A stretch of 64,000 nt of DNA from Clostridium chauvoei (GTDB taxonomy: Bacteria; Bacillota; Clostridia; Clostridiales; Clostridiaceae), in NCBI RefSeq assembly GCF_002327185.1, contig NZ_CP018624.1:2490660-2554659 (forward strand), written 5' to 3'. The translations under genes were made by a program, and so were the position numbers. Below are positions 36,978 to 45,977 of this stretch, one piece after another (within the stretch, counting starts at the first letter, position 1; every line of letters begins with the position of its first letter). A model generated the notes under the pieces. That model ran no database searches. It saw only the letters and a list, made by a program, of their open reading frames with translations, and was not told the origin of the DNA.

Positions 36978-37153
36978 AAAAACGCAAAAATAGATGGATA
37001 ATTCTCATCTATCCATCTATCCTGCGAAATAAATTTTACATTTTAAGAGTTTAATTTGTTCATACATTTATCAAGTGGTGTTAAGCCTGTAATGATAAAT
37101 ATTAAAAGTAATGTATTTGTATACTTATCAGAAATTGATATTCATTATCAACT
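36978..37153 (-). ncRNA. Candidate Fur-controlled small RNA
   Basis: On the minus strand a strong promoter (TTGACA 37183-37188, TATTAT 37160-37165, spacer 17) drives a region of about 170 bases with no acceptable coding frame. It ends at a perfect 11-bp terminator stem ATAGATGGATA/TATCCATCTAT (36990-37020), followed by TTTTTGCGTTTTT. A Fur box covers +4 to +18. The transcript lies beyond the terminator of the DUF3793 gene, so it is independent. The layout equals that of iron-sparing small RNAs in other bacteria; targets are unknown. Confidence 0.6.
37136..37150. promoter_or_regulatory. Fur box at the candidate small RNA
   Basis: On the minus strand TGATAAT-G-AATATCA matches the 7-1-7 Fur consensus TGATAAT-N-ATTATCA at all but one position. 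Confidence 0.8.
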
Positions 37154-37159
37154 AACATT

Positions 37160-37188
37160 ATAATACTTTATTTTACCAAGATTGTCAA
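37160..37188 (-). promoter_or_regulatory. Promoter of the candidate Fur-controlled RNA
   Basis: TTGACA and TATTAT are 17 bases apart on the minus strand. An alternative -10, TATAAT at 37157-37162, would need a 20-base spacer. Confidence 0.7.
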
Positions 37189-37226
37189 TACAATTAATTA
37201 AAATTATTAATTTTTATTAACTTGAG

Positions 37227-37261
37227 AAAAGAGTAGTTGTTAGGGATACAACTACTCTTTT
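37227..37261 (-). terminator. Terminator of the flavodoxin-DUF3793 operon
   Basis: AAAAGAGTAGTTGT pairs perfectly with ACAACTACTCTTTT around a 7-base loop. Confidence 0.9.
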
Positions 37262-37286
37262 AGTCAAACATATTCTGTTGAGAATT

Positions 37287-37910
37287 TTAAAAATTTGTTT
37301 GTATATCATTTACTAGAGAAAGTGTGGATCTTCCTTCTAGTATCTTGCTAACTATATATTTTTTACTGTTATCATATAAACTGAATATTTCTTTTGCTTT
37401 ATAGCAATCATTATAGACTTTCCAATATCCACACATTAAACACTTTTTTTCTGTACATTCCATAAAATCTATAACATCCTCTATTGGAATTCCAAGAAAT
37501 AATCCTATTTCATGTGGACAATGGTATTTATTATATCTTATTTTTAAAGTTTCTAGCCAAGAATCTAGATTATTTTTTTCATCATATCCTAACTTCTTTA
37601 AAAATTTAATGTTGCTTTCTTCTAATAAATATTCTTTTAATGTATTTTCTTTATATATTAGAACTACAATATAATCTTGATGTTCTCTTAATATTATATA
37701 ATTTAACCCCAGCTCTTTTATAAACTTCTTGCCATGTAAATTCCATTGAAAGTATAAATCTCTATAATCACGTTTAAAGTTAATTGTAGATGATGGTTTA
37801 AACCCAGCAATTACTGGGGCTAAACTATATACTAAATAAAGCTCCATATATTCTTTATTATTTTTTGAGTTTAATACGCTATAAAATTGCTTTTGTTTTT
37901 CCTCCATCAT
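37287..37910 (-). CDS. DUF3793-family protein
   Basis: The 207-residue protein has the DUF3793 pattern: an N-terminal region with LAPVIAGFKPSSTINF and a C-terminal region with CPHEIGLFLGIPIEDVIDF and a cysteine group (CTEKKCLMCGYWKVYNDCYKA). It has no signal or membrane segment. The function is unknown. It lies 51 bases downstream of a flavodoxin gene on the same strand and before a terminator, so both are probably expressed when iron is short. The clustered cysteines suggest metal or Fe-S handling, which is inference. Either of two adjacent ATG codons could be the start. Confidence 0.8.
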   Translation of the reverse strand: MMEEKQKQFYSVLNSKNNKEYMELYLVYSLAPVIAGFKPSSTINFKRDYRDLYFQWNLHGKKFIKELGLNYIILREHQDYIVVLIYKENTLKEYLLEESNIKFLKKLGYDEKNNLDSWLETLKIRYNKYHCPHEIGLFLGIPIEDVIDFMECTEKKCLMCGYWKVYNDCYKAKEIFSLYDNSKKYIVSKILEGRSTLSLVNDIQTNF

Positions 37911-37961
37911 ATATACTCTCCTATATTTAAATTCAATAAATTTGAAATGTGTGTTAAATTT

Positions 37962-38378
37962 TTATTTAGCTAATTGTAAACCGAATTCTATACAACGATC
38001 TACATCTTCACCTTCTGGAAAATTATTTACAATTAAGCTTTCTTTAATAACTTCTGCTCCATACCCAATCATTCTTTCTTCCCAATTTCTCATCCAAGTT
38101 CCATCGCCCCATCCATAAGATCCAAATAAAGCAACTTTTTTACCTTGAACTTCTTGACTTATTGATTCTATAAATGGATCCATTTCGTATTCTTCTAATA
38201 CTTCATCTCCCATTGCAGAACAGCCTAAAACAATTGTATCTTCTTCTTTGATGGAATCAACACTTGCATCTTCTACTTTTATTAATTCAGCGTTTTTTCC
38301 ACCTTTTTCTATACCCTTAGCTATTAAATTAGCCATCTCTTCTGTGTTACCTGTACCACTCCAATAAATAATTTTCAT
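37962..38378 (-). CDS. Flavodoxin
   Basis: The 138-residue protein has the FMN phosphate loop IIYWSGTGNTEEMA at the N terminus, and the flavin-stacking loops around GCSAMGDEVLEE and FGSYGWGDGTWM. It replaces ferredoxin as an electron carrier when iron is limiting. AAAGGGTGAG precedes the ATG. A Fur box lies immediately downstream of its promoter, consistent with induction by iron starvation. It is followed by a DUF3793 gene in the same operon. Confidence 0.96.
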   Translation of the reverse strand: MKIIYWSGTGNTEEMANLIAKGIEKGGKNAELIKVEDASVDSIKEEDTIVLGCSAMGDEVLEEYEMDPFIESISQEVQGKKVALFGSYGWGDGTWMRNWEERMIGYGAEVIKESLIVNNFPEGEDVDRCIEFGLQLAK

Positions 38379-38396
38379 TTTCTCACCCTTTCTAAT

Positions 38397-38411
38397 TGAT
38401 ATTGATTATCA
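38397..38411. promoter_or_regulatory. Fur box at the flavodoxin promoter
   Basis: On the minus strand TGATAAT-C-AATATCA differs from the 7-1-7 consensus at one position and lies about +2 to +16. It is the same design as the box at the candidate small RNA. Confidence 0.85.
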
Positions 38412-38419
38412 TTAACAAT

Positions 38420-38448
38420 AATATAACCCTATTTTTCTATATTGTCAA
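38420..38448 (-). promoter_or_regulatory. Flavodoxin promoter
   Basis: TTGACA (38443-38448) and TATATT (38420-38425) on the minus strand have a 17-base spacer. Confidence 0.8.
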
Positions 38449-38488
38449 TACCTATATTAATTTATAAAGAAAGTTTATATAAAAATTA

Positions 38489-38526
38489 AGAAGCCAATTA
38501 GACTTTTTATAATCTAATTGGCTTCT
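38489..38526 (-). terminator. Terminator of comB
   Basis: AGAAGCCAATTAGA pairs with TCTAATTGGCTTCT. Confidence 0.85.
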
Positions 38527-38538
38527 CTTCTATAGAAA

Positions 38539-39261
38539 TTAAATAACTATACTTTTTTTGTTCTTATCATATCTAGGTACTGATTTTATAATGTCTTTTT
38601 GACAACAGTAATTTAAATCAGCTTCTAATCCTAATGTTTTTAAAATATTATAATGTCTAGCATCCTTTATATAATCAATTATATTTTCATTAGATTTATA
38701 TATTAATTTTGCAGTCTTAGCAATGTCTGTTAAGTCATGCTCTTTATCTTTACTTAATAAATAAATCATATACCCAGAACAGATAAAGTCATCCATTGAA
38801 AACTCTCCATTTGTTCCAGCATTAATAAATACAACATCTTTATTTATATCCTTAACCTTATCTACTATTGCTTTAGCATTTATCATAGCTCCAACTAATA
38901 TCTCATCAGCTTTTAAGCTTAAAGTTATAGCTCTAGTTCCATTTGTTGTAGTTATTACTACATTATTATTCTTAACAACATCACTTGTGTATTCTAAAGG
39001 TGAATTAGTACAATCAAATCCTTCTATCTTAAGAGCTCTTCTCTCTCCACCTAATAATACGCTCTCTCCTAAACTCTTTAACTCTTCTTTCATATCAAAA
39101 GCTTCCTCTACAGTTAATAAAGGAATAACTTTTTTAGCTCCATTTGCTAATGCTGTAGTTATTACAGAAGTCGCTCTAAGCATATCAATAACAACAACAG
39201 TCTTTCCTTCTAAGCTTTCTTCATTAATATGATCAGCAGAAATTATTACATCTACCTTCAT
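38539..39261 (-). CDS. comB: 2-phosphosulfolactate phosphatase family protein (ComB)
   Basis: The 240-residue protein has the ComB pattern: [21 protein letters not shown] near the start, [25 protein letters not shown] and a [14 protein letters not shown] region. The known reaction removes phosphate from 2-phosphosulfolactate to give sulfolactate; in clostridia, which do not make coenzyme M, the real role is open. The start at 39261 follows GGGGGAAG; a frame extension to 39315 would overlap the gene upstream and lacks a site. It follows the radical SAM gene by 22 bases, so they share an operon. Confidence 0.85.
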   Translation of the reverse strand: MKVDVIISADHINEESLEGKTVVVIDMLRATSVITTALANGAKKVIPLLTVEEAFDMKEELKSLGESVLLGGERRALKIEGFDCTNSPLEYTSDVVKNNNVVITTTNGTRAITLSLKADEILVGAMINAKAIVDKVKDINKDVVFINAGTNGEFSMDDFICSGYMIYLLSKDKEHDLTDIAKTAKLIYKSNENIIDYIKDARHYNILKTLGLEADLNYCCQKDIIKSVPRYDKNKKSIVI

Positions 39262-39283
39262 TATACTTCCCCCTATTTTAAAT

Positions 39284-40210
39284 CTATTTATAGTTTTTTC
39301 CTTGCCATAGATCATTATCTTCTAATGCTTTATCTATTGTATTAAGTACTTCCCATTTTTTCAAACTCCACATAGGACCTATTAATAATTCCCTTGGAGC
39401 ATCTCCTGTTAATCTATGAACTACCATTTCTTCTGGTATCATAGTGACTGCTTTACATACAGTATCTATGTAATCTTCTTGTGTCATTAACTTTAATTCT
39501 CCAGACTCATATTGTTTAACCATTCTTGTACCTTCCATTAAGTGAAGAAGGTGGAACTTTATACCTTGTACTCCTGAATGAGCTACATAGTCTACTGTCT
39601 TTAGCATATCCTCCTTAGATTCCCCTGGAAGTCCAAATATAGTATGAACTACAACTTCAATATTTCTATCCTTTAACTTCTTTAAACTCTCATCAAATAC
39701 TTTCAAGTCATATCCTCTATTGAAATTTCTTGCTGTATCATCATTTATAGTTTGTAAACCTAGTTCTACCCATAAATAAGTCTTTTTGTTAATTTCACCT
39801 AACAAATCTGCAATTTCATCATCTATACAATCAGGCCTTGTTGCTATAGATAAAGCTACTACACCTTTTTGCTTTAATGCATCCTCATATTTTTGTCTTA
39901 ATACGTCTACTGGAGCGTAAGTATTAGTATAGGCTTGAAAATACGCTATATACTTTCCATCTTTCCATTTCTTCTCCATCATTTCTTTTCTATCTTCAAA
40001 TTGTTTAGATATTGATAAAGCTCTGCTTCCTGCATAATCCCCTGATCCACTTGCACTACAGAAAGTACACCCTCCTTTAGCTACTCTTCCATCTCTATTT
40101 GGGCATGTAAAGCCTCCATCTAAAGAAATCTTATATACTTTTTCTCCAAATTTATTTCTAAGATAATAGTTTAAACTATGATATCTTTTGCCATTCCACT
40201 CTTTCATCAT
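39284..40210 (-). CDS. Radical SAM protein, TIGR01212/YtqA family
   Basis: The 308-residue protein has the spaced cluster motif [17 protein letters not shown] (CxnCxxC with the long first gap typical of this family) and a radical SAM barrel with [24 protein letters not shown] and [10 protein letters not shown]. The TIGR01212 family is related to the Elp3/YhcC group and its substrate is unknown. AGGAG precedes two adjacent ATG codons; the second (40207) has better spacing. It forms an operon with comB. Confidence 0.9.
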   Translation of the reverse strand: MMKEWNGKRYHSLNYYLRNKFGEKVYKISLDGGFTCPNRDGRVAKGGCTFCSASGSGDYAGSRALSISKQFEDRKEMMEKKWKDGKYIAYFQAYTNTYAPVDVLRQKYEDALKQKGVVALSIATRPDCIDDEIADLLGEINKKTYLWVELGLQTINDDTARNFNRGYDLKVFDESLKKLKDRNIEVVVHTIFGLPGESKEDMLKTVDYVAHSGVQGIKFHLLHLMEGTRMVKQYESGELKLMTQEDYIDTVCKAVTMIPEEMVVHRLTGDAPRELLIGPMWSLKKWEVLNTIDKALEDNDLWQGKNYK

Positions 40211-40267
40211 GTTCTCCTTGCTCTATATAAATTTAAAACTTATTTTTATATAATCCTTTAATAAAAA

Positions 40268-40305
40268 GAAAAGTACAACTTTTATTATAGTTGTACTTTA
40301 TATTT
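40268..40305 (-). terminator. Terminator of the lipoprotein gene
   Basis: AAAGTACAACT pairs with AGTTGTACTTT downstream of the lipoprotein gene. Confidence 0.8.
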
Positions 40306-40344
40306 TACTACATTATTTATATATGTTAATAATTTTATGTCACT

Positions 40345-41433
40345 TTATAGCTTATTTATATTTGATTTTTCAGTATCAACTTCATATTTCCCTAGTATTT
40401 CTTTATCTATATTTTCGCTTTTGTTAGCTGCTTCTACTTTTATAAATATTTTATTCTTATCTAATCCTACCACTTTTATATTATATTTATCTTCTGGAAA
40501 TTTATCATCAATCCCAAAGTCAACAGGAGTTCCATCGTCTGACTTATAAACCTTTATTCTATTTACTGATAAATTACTAGTATATTCTATTATTAGCTCT
40601 TCTTCTTCTTGAGAAAATATAAAATCATTTATGCTACAATCCTTTAATACATCAACTGGGACTACCTTTTTTGCAATAGGTTTTTCTAATATTCCTTCTA
40701 AACTTTGCTCTAATTGAGAATTATTTGATGTAGTACTTCCTGAACCACTAGCTGTTTGTTTACTATTTTCTATATATCCTATTGAAACAAATTGACTATT
40801 ATCTCCTGTTGTTGATATTGCTACCTTTTTTCCTGTATAACTTAATGCTACTATATCAAAAGCTTGATTTGGAGATGGCTCTTTATAAAGCATAACTTTA
40901 TTATCTCTTGGATATATGTCTCTTGGCATATCACTTAATTTTACGATTAAATCACTCTTTCCCCCATCTTCCCCAATCATTCTTAAAGTATTATTTTTAA
41001 CGAATACCTGCCCTTTATTTATAGCTTTTACTTCTGATATTTTATAATCTTCTCCACTTTTTTCTATCTTAATTGAAAAATTATCTAAATCGCATTTCGG
41101 TTCTGAGTCTGAACTTCTAACTACATTAAATACTACATAAGCTGACATTCCACTTTCTATTAAATTCTCTTGAGCATATGAAATAATCCTTGATGTCCCT
41201 ACTCCAATGTTTTTGTTCGCTTCTAATAACTCTTGTTTGCATAATTTGTTTGCACCATTTAAATCCCCAATACTTATAAAGTCTAAATATTCCTTTGCAA
41301 TATCCGATGCCTTTGTGGTATTAAATATATCTGCTTCTACATCTTGATTATTATTTTTATCTACACATCCAAATAAAATAATTGCAGTAAAAAACACTAT
41401 TAATAGTTTTGATATATTCATTTTTTTATTCAA
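40345..41433 (-). CDS. Putative lipoprotein, unknown
   Basis: The 362-residue protein has a signal peptide with a lipobox LFGC (Cys 23), then an extracytoplasmic region that seems to have two alpha/beta parts separated by a Ser/Thr/Gly-rich linker (about residues 225-245). The first part resembles small NTF2-like folds (DIAKEYLDFISIGDLNGANKL); this is only a fold impression. GGAGG stands eight bases before the TTG start, so the TTG is well supported. It is divergent from the YkvI-like gene. The function is unknown. Confidence 0.8.
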   Translation of the reverse strand: MNKKMNISKLLIVFFTAIILFGCVDKNNNQDVEADIFNTTKASDIAKEYLDFISIGDLNGANKLCKQELLEANKNIGVGTSRIISYAQENLIESGMSAYVVFNVVRSSDSEPKCDLDNFSIKIEKSGEDYKISEVKAINKGQVFVKNNTLRMIGEDGGKSDLIVKLSDMPRDIYPRDNKVMLYKEPSPNQAFDIVALSYTGKKVAISTTGDNSQFVSIGYIENSKQTASGSGSTTSNNSQLEQSLEGILEKPIAKKVVPVDVLKDCSINDFIFSQEEEELIIEYTSNLSVNRIKVYKSDDGTPVDFGIDDKFPEDKYNIKVVGLDKNKIFIKVEAANKSENIDKEILGKYEVDTEKSNINKL

Positions 41434-41597
41434 TTGAATTACCTCCTATTAAAATTCTATGATAGTACATATTAAAACTTATTTTGCGTATATAATAATT
41501 ATTTTTCCTTAGAATTACTCCCTTATGCATATTTACAAAATAAAAGTATATACCTAGTTATATATTGGTTATTAGAAATTCAATAGGGGGATATTAA

Positions 41598-42662
41598 ATG
41601 CGAAAGGAATTAACTAAAATTTTTCAAATTGCAGTTGTATTTATAGGTACAATTGTGGGTGCTGGATTAGCTTCTGGCCAAGAAATAACAGAATTTTTTA
41701 CGTCTTATGGTGTAGCAAGTTTTATAGGAATAATTATTTGTGGTATTTTTTATATAGCAATGGGTACTATTGTATCTAAAATCAGTATAAAATATAGACT
41801 TAATTCCTATAGTGATGTTATACGTGTAGTAAGTCCTAATATTTTAGGTAAAGCAACTGGTGTAATTACTACTCTATATTTGATTTCTAGTGCATCTATA
41901 ATCTTAGCCGGTAGTGGTGCATTAATTCATCAATTTTTTGGAATACCCAAAATTGTTGGTTCTTTAATTATGATAGCAATAGCTATTTTCTTTTTACTTA
42001 GAGATACTGATGGACTAATAGAAGTTAACTCTTTTATAGTTCCAACATTAATAATTACCATAACTCTTATAACTGTTCTTTATATTTTATTCTGTAAAGA
42101 TATGCTTTCTTTTGACTTTATTACTAACTTTGAGCCTAGAAAAACAGGAATAACTAAATCTACAATTTTATATGCAGGTTATAATGTACTTTGCTGTTTA
42201 GGTGTTTTAGTTCCTATTAGTAACCAAGTAAGAAAACCTAAAACTATGTTTTATGGAATTACTTTAGGAGCTGTTGGATTAGCTTCTCTTTGCTTTGCAA
42301 TTAATCTATTATTAATGGTTAATCAACCATATATATTTGAATATGAGATTCCACTTTTATTTGTTGCTCAAAGATTTGGAAGTATAGTTCAAGCATTATT
42401 ACTAGTAGTTATTTGGCTTGAAATGTTTTCTACTGAAGTTTCTGATGTTTATTCAATCAGTAAGACCTTAGAGCAAACTTTTAAAATTGATTTTAAAAAA
42501 GGGATATTTATAATTATAGCCATAGCTTTACCAATTTCTCAAATAGGTTTCTCTAAATTAATTGGTAAATTGTATCCGTTCTTTGGTCTACTTAGTTTGA
42601 TATTTATATTCCAAACAATATATTTTTATTTTAAACATAAAAAAGAATTAGATACCCTATAA
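41598..42662 (+). CDS. YkvI-family membrane transporter (APC superfamily)
   Basis: The 354-residue protein has ten or so membrane segments and begins with the unwound first-helix motif FIGTIVGAGLASGQEITEFF typical of YkvI-like proteins, distant relatives of spore germination and amino acid permeases. The substrate is unknown. AGGGGG precedes the ATG. It stands alone and ends at a clear terminator. Proximity to the csp-sleC germination genes is suggestive, but they are convergent. Confidence 0.88.
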   Translation: MRKELTKIFQIAVVFIGTIVGAGLASGQEITEFFTSYGVASFIGIIICGIFYIAMGTIVSKISIKYRLNSYSDVIRVVSPNILGKATGVITTLYLISSASIILAGSGALIHQFFGIPKIVGSLIMIAIAIFFLLRDTDGLIEVNSFIVPTLIITITLITVLYILFCKDMLSFDFITNFEPRKTGITKSTILYAGYNVLCCLGVLVPISNQVRKPKTMFYGITLGAVGLASLCFAINLLLMVNQPYIFEYEIPLLFVAQRFGSIVQALLLVVIWLEMFSTEVSDVYSISKTLEQTFKIDFKKGIFIIIAIALPISQIGFSKLIGKLYPFFGLLSLIFIFQTIYFYFKHKKELDTL

Positions 42663-42698
42663 ATAATATTTTTTAACATAATCCTAATTTTAATATAT

Positions 42699-42734
42699 AA
42701 AGGCTACTAAGGTTTTAATTTAGTAGCCTTTATA
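42699..42734. terminator. Bidirectional terminator
   Basis: ATAAAGGCTACTAA pairs with TTAGTAGCCTTTAT between the convergent YkvI-like and sleC genes. Confidence 0.9.
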
Positions 42735-42749
42735 TATTTACTTTAAATC

Positions 42750-44084
42750 CTATTCCATATAAGTAAATCTCGGAACACTTATATCATAATAATTATCAAA
42801 GGATCTTGGTGGTATAAATATTTTCTCTGTAGTTGGAATAGAACCTCTAAGTTCTGCAATTCTTGTTACTCCAACATATACATCTGATATTTTATACCAA
42901 GTTGCATAATCTACAATTCCTGTCTTAGGAAGATTAAATACACCTTGGAATACCTTTACTGCTTCTTGTGTCTTGGCTCCATAAATTCCATCTACAGCAC
43001 TTTTAGGAATAAGTGGATAGTTTTGTGCTATTCTATTTAAATATTCTTGAACTACTTTTACTTCCTCACCTGTTGAACCTATTGTTAAATCATATCCTGG
43101 ATAAGATTTAGGGCTACCTTTAACTTGTTCAGCTGTTACAAGCTCTATATCATTTCCATAAAAATGAGTTAGTATTTCATATGGGGTTTTTCCTTGATCT
43201 CCCAAGTATTTACTTCCCCATTGTGTCATCCACTCTGGACATGAAACATTTTTACCATCACAATATTGAGTCAATAATGGTTGCTTTCTTCCAAACCTCC
43301 TAACATAAGTTGCAAAAATATCATCTACAACAGCACTTATGCTTTCAAAAAGATTTCTTCCATAATTAAAAGCATGATCATATGCAGTTGAGTTTGTAAT
43401 ATCATAATTTTTACCTTTCCCTCTATACCATTCAGTATAAATTCTATTTAAAGTAAATGATATGATAGCATAAACGTTACTTCTTATAGTACTATCTGAC
43501 CAAGTTGAATATATTTCACAAGACGCAACATTTTTAATATAGTCCTTATATAATACTTTATAATTTGGTGCTGAATTATTACTAGGACTTCCTGCATGTA
43601 CTGTTATAAATTCTGGAACCACAGGTTTTTGTAAGACAACCCCACTTGATGGTGGTGGTAAAGGTTTGTCTACTTCTTCTGGAATTTTAGATGGATAATC
43701 TCCATTTAAAACATTAGACTCTATATTAATAACATCTGCCCTAAAACTCCTTGCTCCAGCTTCTAATAAATTACAAGGTTGTAACGCTAGTTCTTCAGGG
43801 AAAACTTGACATCTATTTATTAATAGTGGTTGGAATCCATCTCTTTCAACTCTTATATCATACATACTATACGGTATTTGTCCTGTTGGCTCTTGAGAAT
43901 ATGCAAAAGGTGGTGCTTCTAACTCAATAGTTTCTGATTCCCCCATTGAATTAGTAGATAATACTATTTCATTTGCATTATTATTACTCCCCTCTGATGG
44001 AGTTACTATTATTTTAGTATTATCTACTGGTATATAGGTATTACTTTTAAAGCATTGTATTTTTAAACGACCTTTTTCAGCCAT
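42750..44084 (-). CDS. sleC: Spore cortex-lytic enzyme pro-SleC
   Basis: The 444-residue protein matches C. perfringens-type SleC: an N-terminal pre-pro region (about 1-150), a GVVLQKPVVPE segment at 148-158 where the propeptide is expected to be cut, a SpoIID-like lytic transglycosylase domain (about 160-340) and a C-terminal PG_binding_1 domain (about 330-400, GSTGEEVKVVQEYLNRI and GIYGAKTQEAVKVFQ). It has no ordinary signal peptide; it is packed in the spore and degrades cortex during germination after Csp cleavage. AGGAG precedes the ATG. It follows cspC by 65 bases. Confidence 0.95.
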   Translation of the reverse strand: MAEKGRLKIQCFKSNTYIPVDNTKIIVTPSEGSNNNANEIVLSTNSMGESETIELEAPPFAYSQEPTGQIPYSMYDIRVERDGFQPLLINRCQVFPEELALQPCNLLEAGARSFRADVINIESNVLNGDYPSKIPEEVDKPLPPPSSGVVLQKPVVPEFITVHAGSPSNNSAPNYKVLYKDYIKNVASCEIYSTWSDSTIRSNVYAIISFTLNRIYTEWYRGKGKNYDITNSTAYDHAFNYGRNLFESISAVVDDIFATYVRRFGRKQPLLTQYCDGKNVSCPEWMTQWGSKYLGDQGKTPYEILTHFYGNDIELVTAEQVKGSPKSYPGYDLTIGSTGEEVKVVQEYLNRIAQNYPLIPKSAVDGIYGAKTQEAVKVFQGVFNLPKTGIVDYATWYKISDVYVGVTRIAELRGSIPTTEKIFIPPRSFDNYYDISVPRFTYME

Positions 44085-44149
44085 ATATTGCTCCTTTTTA
44101 TTATTAATCCTTAAATATTAATATGCTTTATTTATACTAAATGTGATTA

Positions 44150-45952
44150 CTATAAATCAAATGGTTTACTGATAAACAAATTCCCTACTGTGTACTCATC
44201 ATACTTTGATTCTATAGATCGTGAATCATTGCTTCTAATTGCTGAAAATATTCCTGGTATATCTAACATACCGTAACCCCAATTTTGATTTGGGTAAATA
44301 TCTCCACTTCTTAATTTAGCACCTCTAACTATATATCCTCTAAGCTTATTGGCATACATTCTCGGATCATTCTTATCTACTATTCCCCATTGAAGCATAA
44401 TGGCACAAGTTCCAGCTAATATAGCTCCTCCAACACTTCCACCTGACATAACTGCTGTTCCTCCTCCAGGTTTTAAAACTAGTGCCCCTTCTCCACCTGC
44501 TGCAATATCAGGCTTTATCCTTCCATCTCTAGTAAATCCTCTACCTGATTGTGAAACTACTCCATTATTACTCTGATCATAATATGCTGCTACAATAACA
44601 GATTTAGCAGTTGACGGTATTGCTAAAGTAGTATATTGACTTGGACTTAAAAATCTAGTTCCTGGTGCTAAAAGTTTATCTTGAGGAAGCCAGCTCCAAT
44701 ATCTCCCATCAATTATATAAGTTCCTGTAAGGATAAAGGTCCATATTCCAGGTTTTAAGTCTCGTGCTCTTACACTAATAACTTCTTCTCCTGTTAATTC
44801 ATCTGGTAGGAAATATTCTATCTCCATAAAAGTACCCTCATATATAAATTTTCCTGTATACTTCTGTTTAAATTTTGCTGATATTTCCCCCCACTTTTCT
44901 CCTGTGGGTGAAATAATAGTCATAGAAACCCTATCCGGTATTGAAAACCATATTTTAAAATCTATGGTTTTTTGATTATCCCCAATCTTTAATTCTATAG
45001 GAACAGATTGCCCAGTTTTTTCTATTCTTCCTTCAACATGAGTATCTGCATTTCCTTGATTTCCTGTATCTGATACAACTATAATTCCAAGAGTTTTACT
45101 TATTTCATCTATATAAACTTCTAAATTAGATGTTCCATCATGTGCACCTACAGTTGTTCCTACTGGTATAAATATAACCATGGGCTTTCCTAATTCATTT
45201 GCTACTCTCTCTAAATACCTTACTGCTGTTAGTACTGTTCCAGTTCCATACCTTCCTCTACCTTCTGTTGTAACCCCTGAAAACTCTAACTGTGCTTTAG
45301 TTGCTTCTTGCATTTTTACCATTACAATATTACAATCTGGTGCCATTCCCTTTAGTTTTGGATCTTTTCCTATAGCTCCTATAAGTCCTGATATTGCTGT
45401 TCCATGCCCAATTTCATCTTTACTTGGAACAATTGTATATGGATCTCCTCCACTTCTTTTAAGTTTTATAGCTTCATTAATTTGCTCTTCTTTATATTCA
45501 GTTCCAAATCTAAGACCATATACTAATTCTCCACTCTCTATATTTTGATCCCAAATTCTAATTATTTTAGTTGTATCATCTTCTCTAATGAATTCTTCAT
45601 TTAAATAATCTATCCCAGTATCTACAAGACCAACTATTATTCCTTTTCCGCTTAAAGGTATATACGGATTATTATGATAAACTAATGCTCCAGCTGCATC
45701 CTGTGGAGATATTGAAGTTAATGTATATATAGCTGGCGCCTCCTCATATACTTTATTTTTTATATACGCATCTATTTCGCTTATTTTTTCAACTGGTGCA
45801 AATACAACTCCAAAACCATTATTAAAATCAATAGCTATCATATCATCTAGAGAATTTAGTTTTTCAAATAATTGTGGGTTCGAATACTCAACGTAAACAC
45901 CAACTTTATTTGCTATATTTTTAAACTTCTTTCCTTGAGTGGTACTCTCCAC
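44150..45952 (-). CDS. cspC: Germination subtilisin-like protease CspC
   Basis: The 600-residue protein has a prodomain (about 1-95) and an S8 subtilase domain interrupted by a jelly-roll-like insertion. The triad appears intact: Asp 111 in LVDTGIDY, His 183 in GHGTAISG and Ser 506 in SGGSVGGA, with the oxyanion Asn in DTGNQG. In C. perfringens the Csp proteases activate pro-SleC; in C. difficile CspC is a dead bile-salt signalling protein, so the intact triad here matters. The GTG start has GGAGG seven bases upstream. It is more similar to the second half of the upstream fusion than to its first half. Confidence 0.9.
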   Translation of the reverse strand: MESTTQGKKFKNIANKVGVYVEYSNPQLFEKLNSLDDMIAIDFNNGFGVVFAPVEKISEIDAYIKNKVYEEAPAIYTLTSISPQDAAGALVYHNNPYIPLSGKGIIVGLVDTGIDYLNEEFIREDDTTKIIRIWDQNIESGELVYGLRFGTEYKEEQINEAIKLKRSGGDPYTIVPSKDEIGHGTAISGLIGAIGKDPKLKGMAPDCNIVMVKMQEATKAQLEFSGVTTEGRGRYGTGTVLTAVRYLERVANELGKPMVIFIPVGTTVGAHDGTSNLEVYIDEISKTLGIIVVSDTGNQGNADTHVEGRIEKTGQSVPIELKIGDNQKTIDFKIWFSIPDRVSMTIISPTGEKWGEISAKFKQKYTGKFIYEGTFMEIEYFLPDELTGEEVISVRARDLKPGIWTFILTGTYIIDGRYWSWLPQDKLLAPGTRFLSPSQYTTLAIPSTAKSVIVAAYYDQSNNGVVSQSGRGFTRDGRIKPDIAAGGEGALVLKPGGGTAVMSGGSVGGAILAGTCAIMLQWGIVDKNDPRMYANKLRGYIVRGAKLRSGDIYPNQNWGYGMLDIPGIFSAIRSNDSRSIESKYDEYTVGNLFISKPFDL

Positions 45953-45977
45953 AACATCCCCTCCATAAATTTTAAGA

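Noticed and set aside
37040-37140. Hydrophobic frame ending ITGLTPLDKCMNKLNS inside the candidate Fur-controlled RNA
   Set aside because: The frame has no start codon or ribosome binding site after the transcription start; it would need a frameshift to be expressed.
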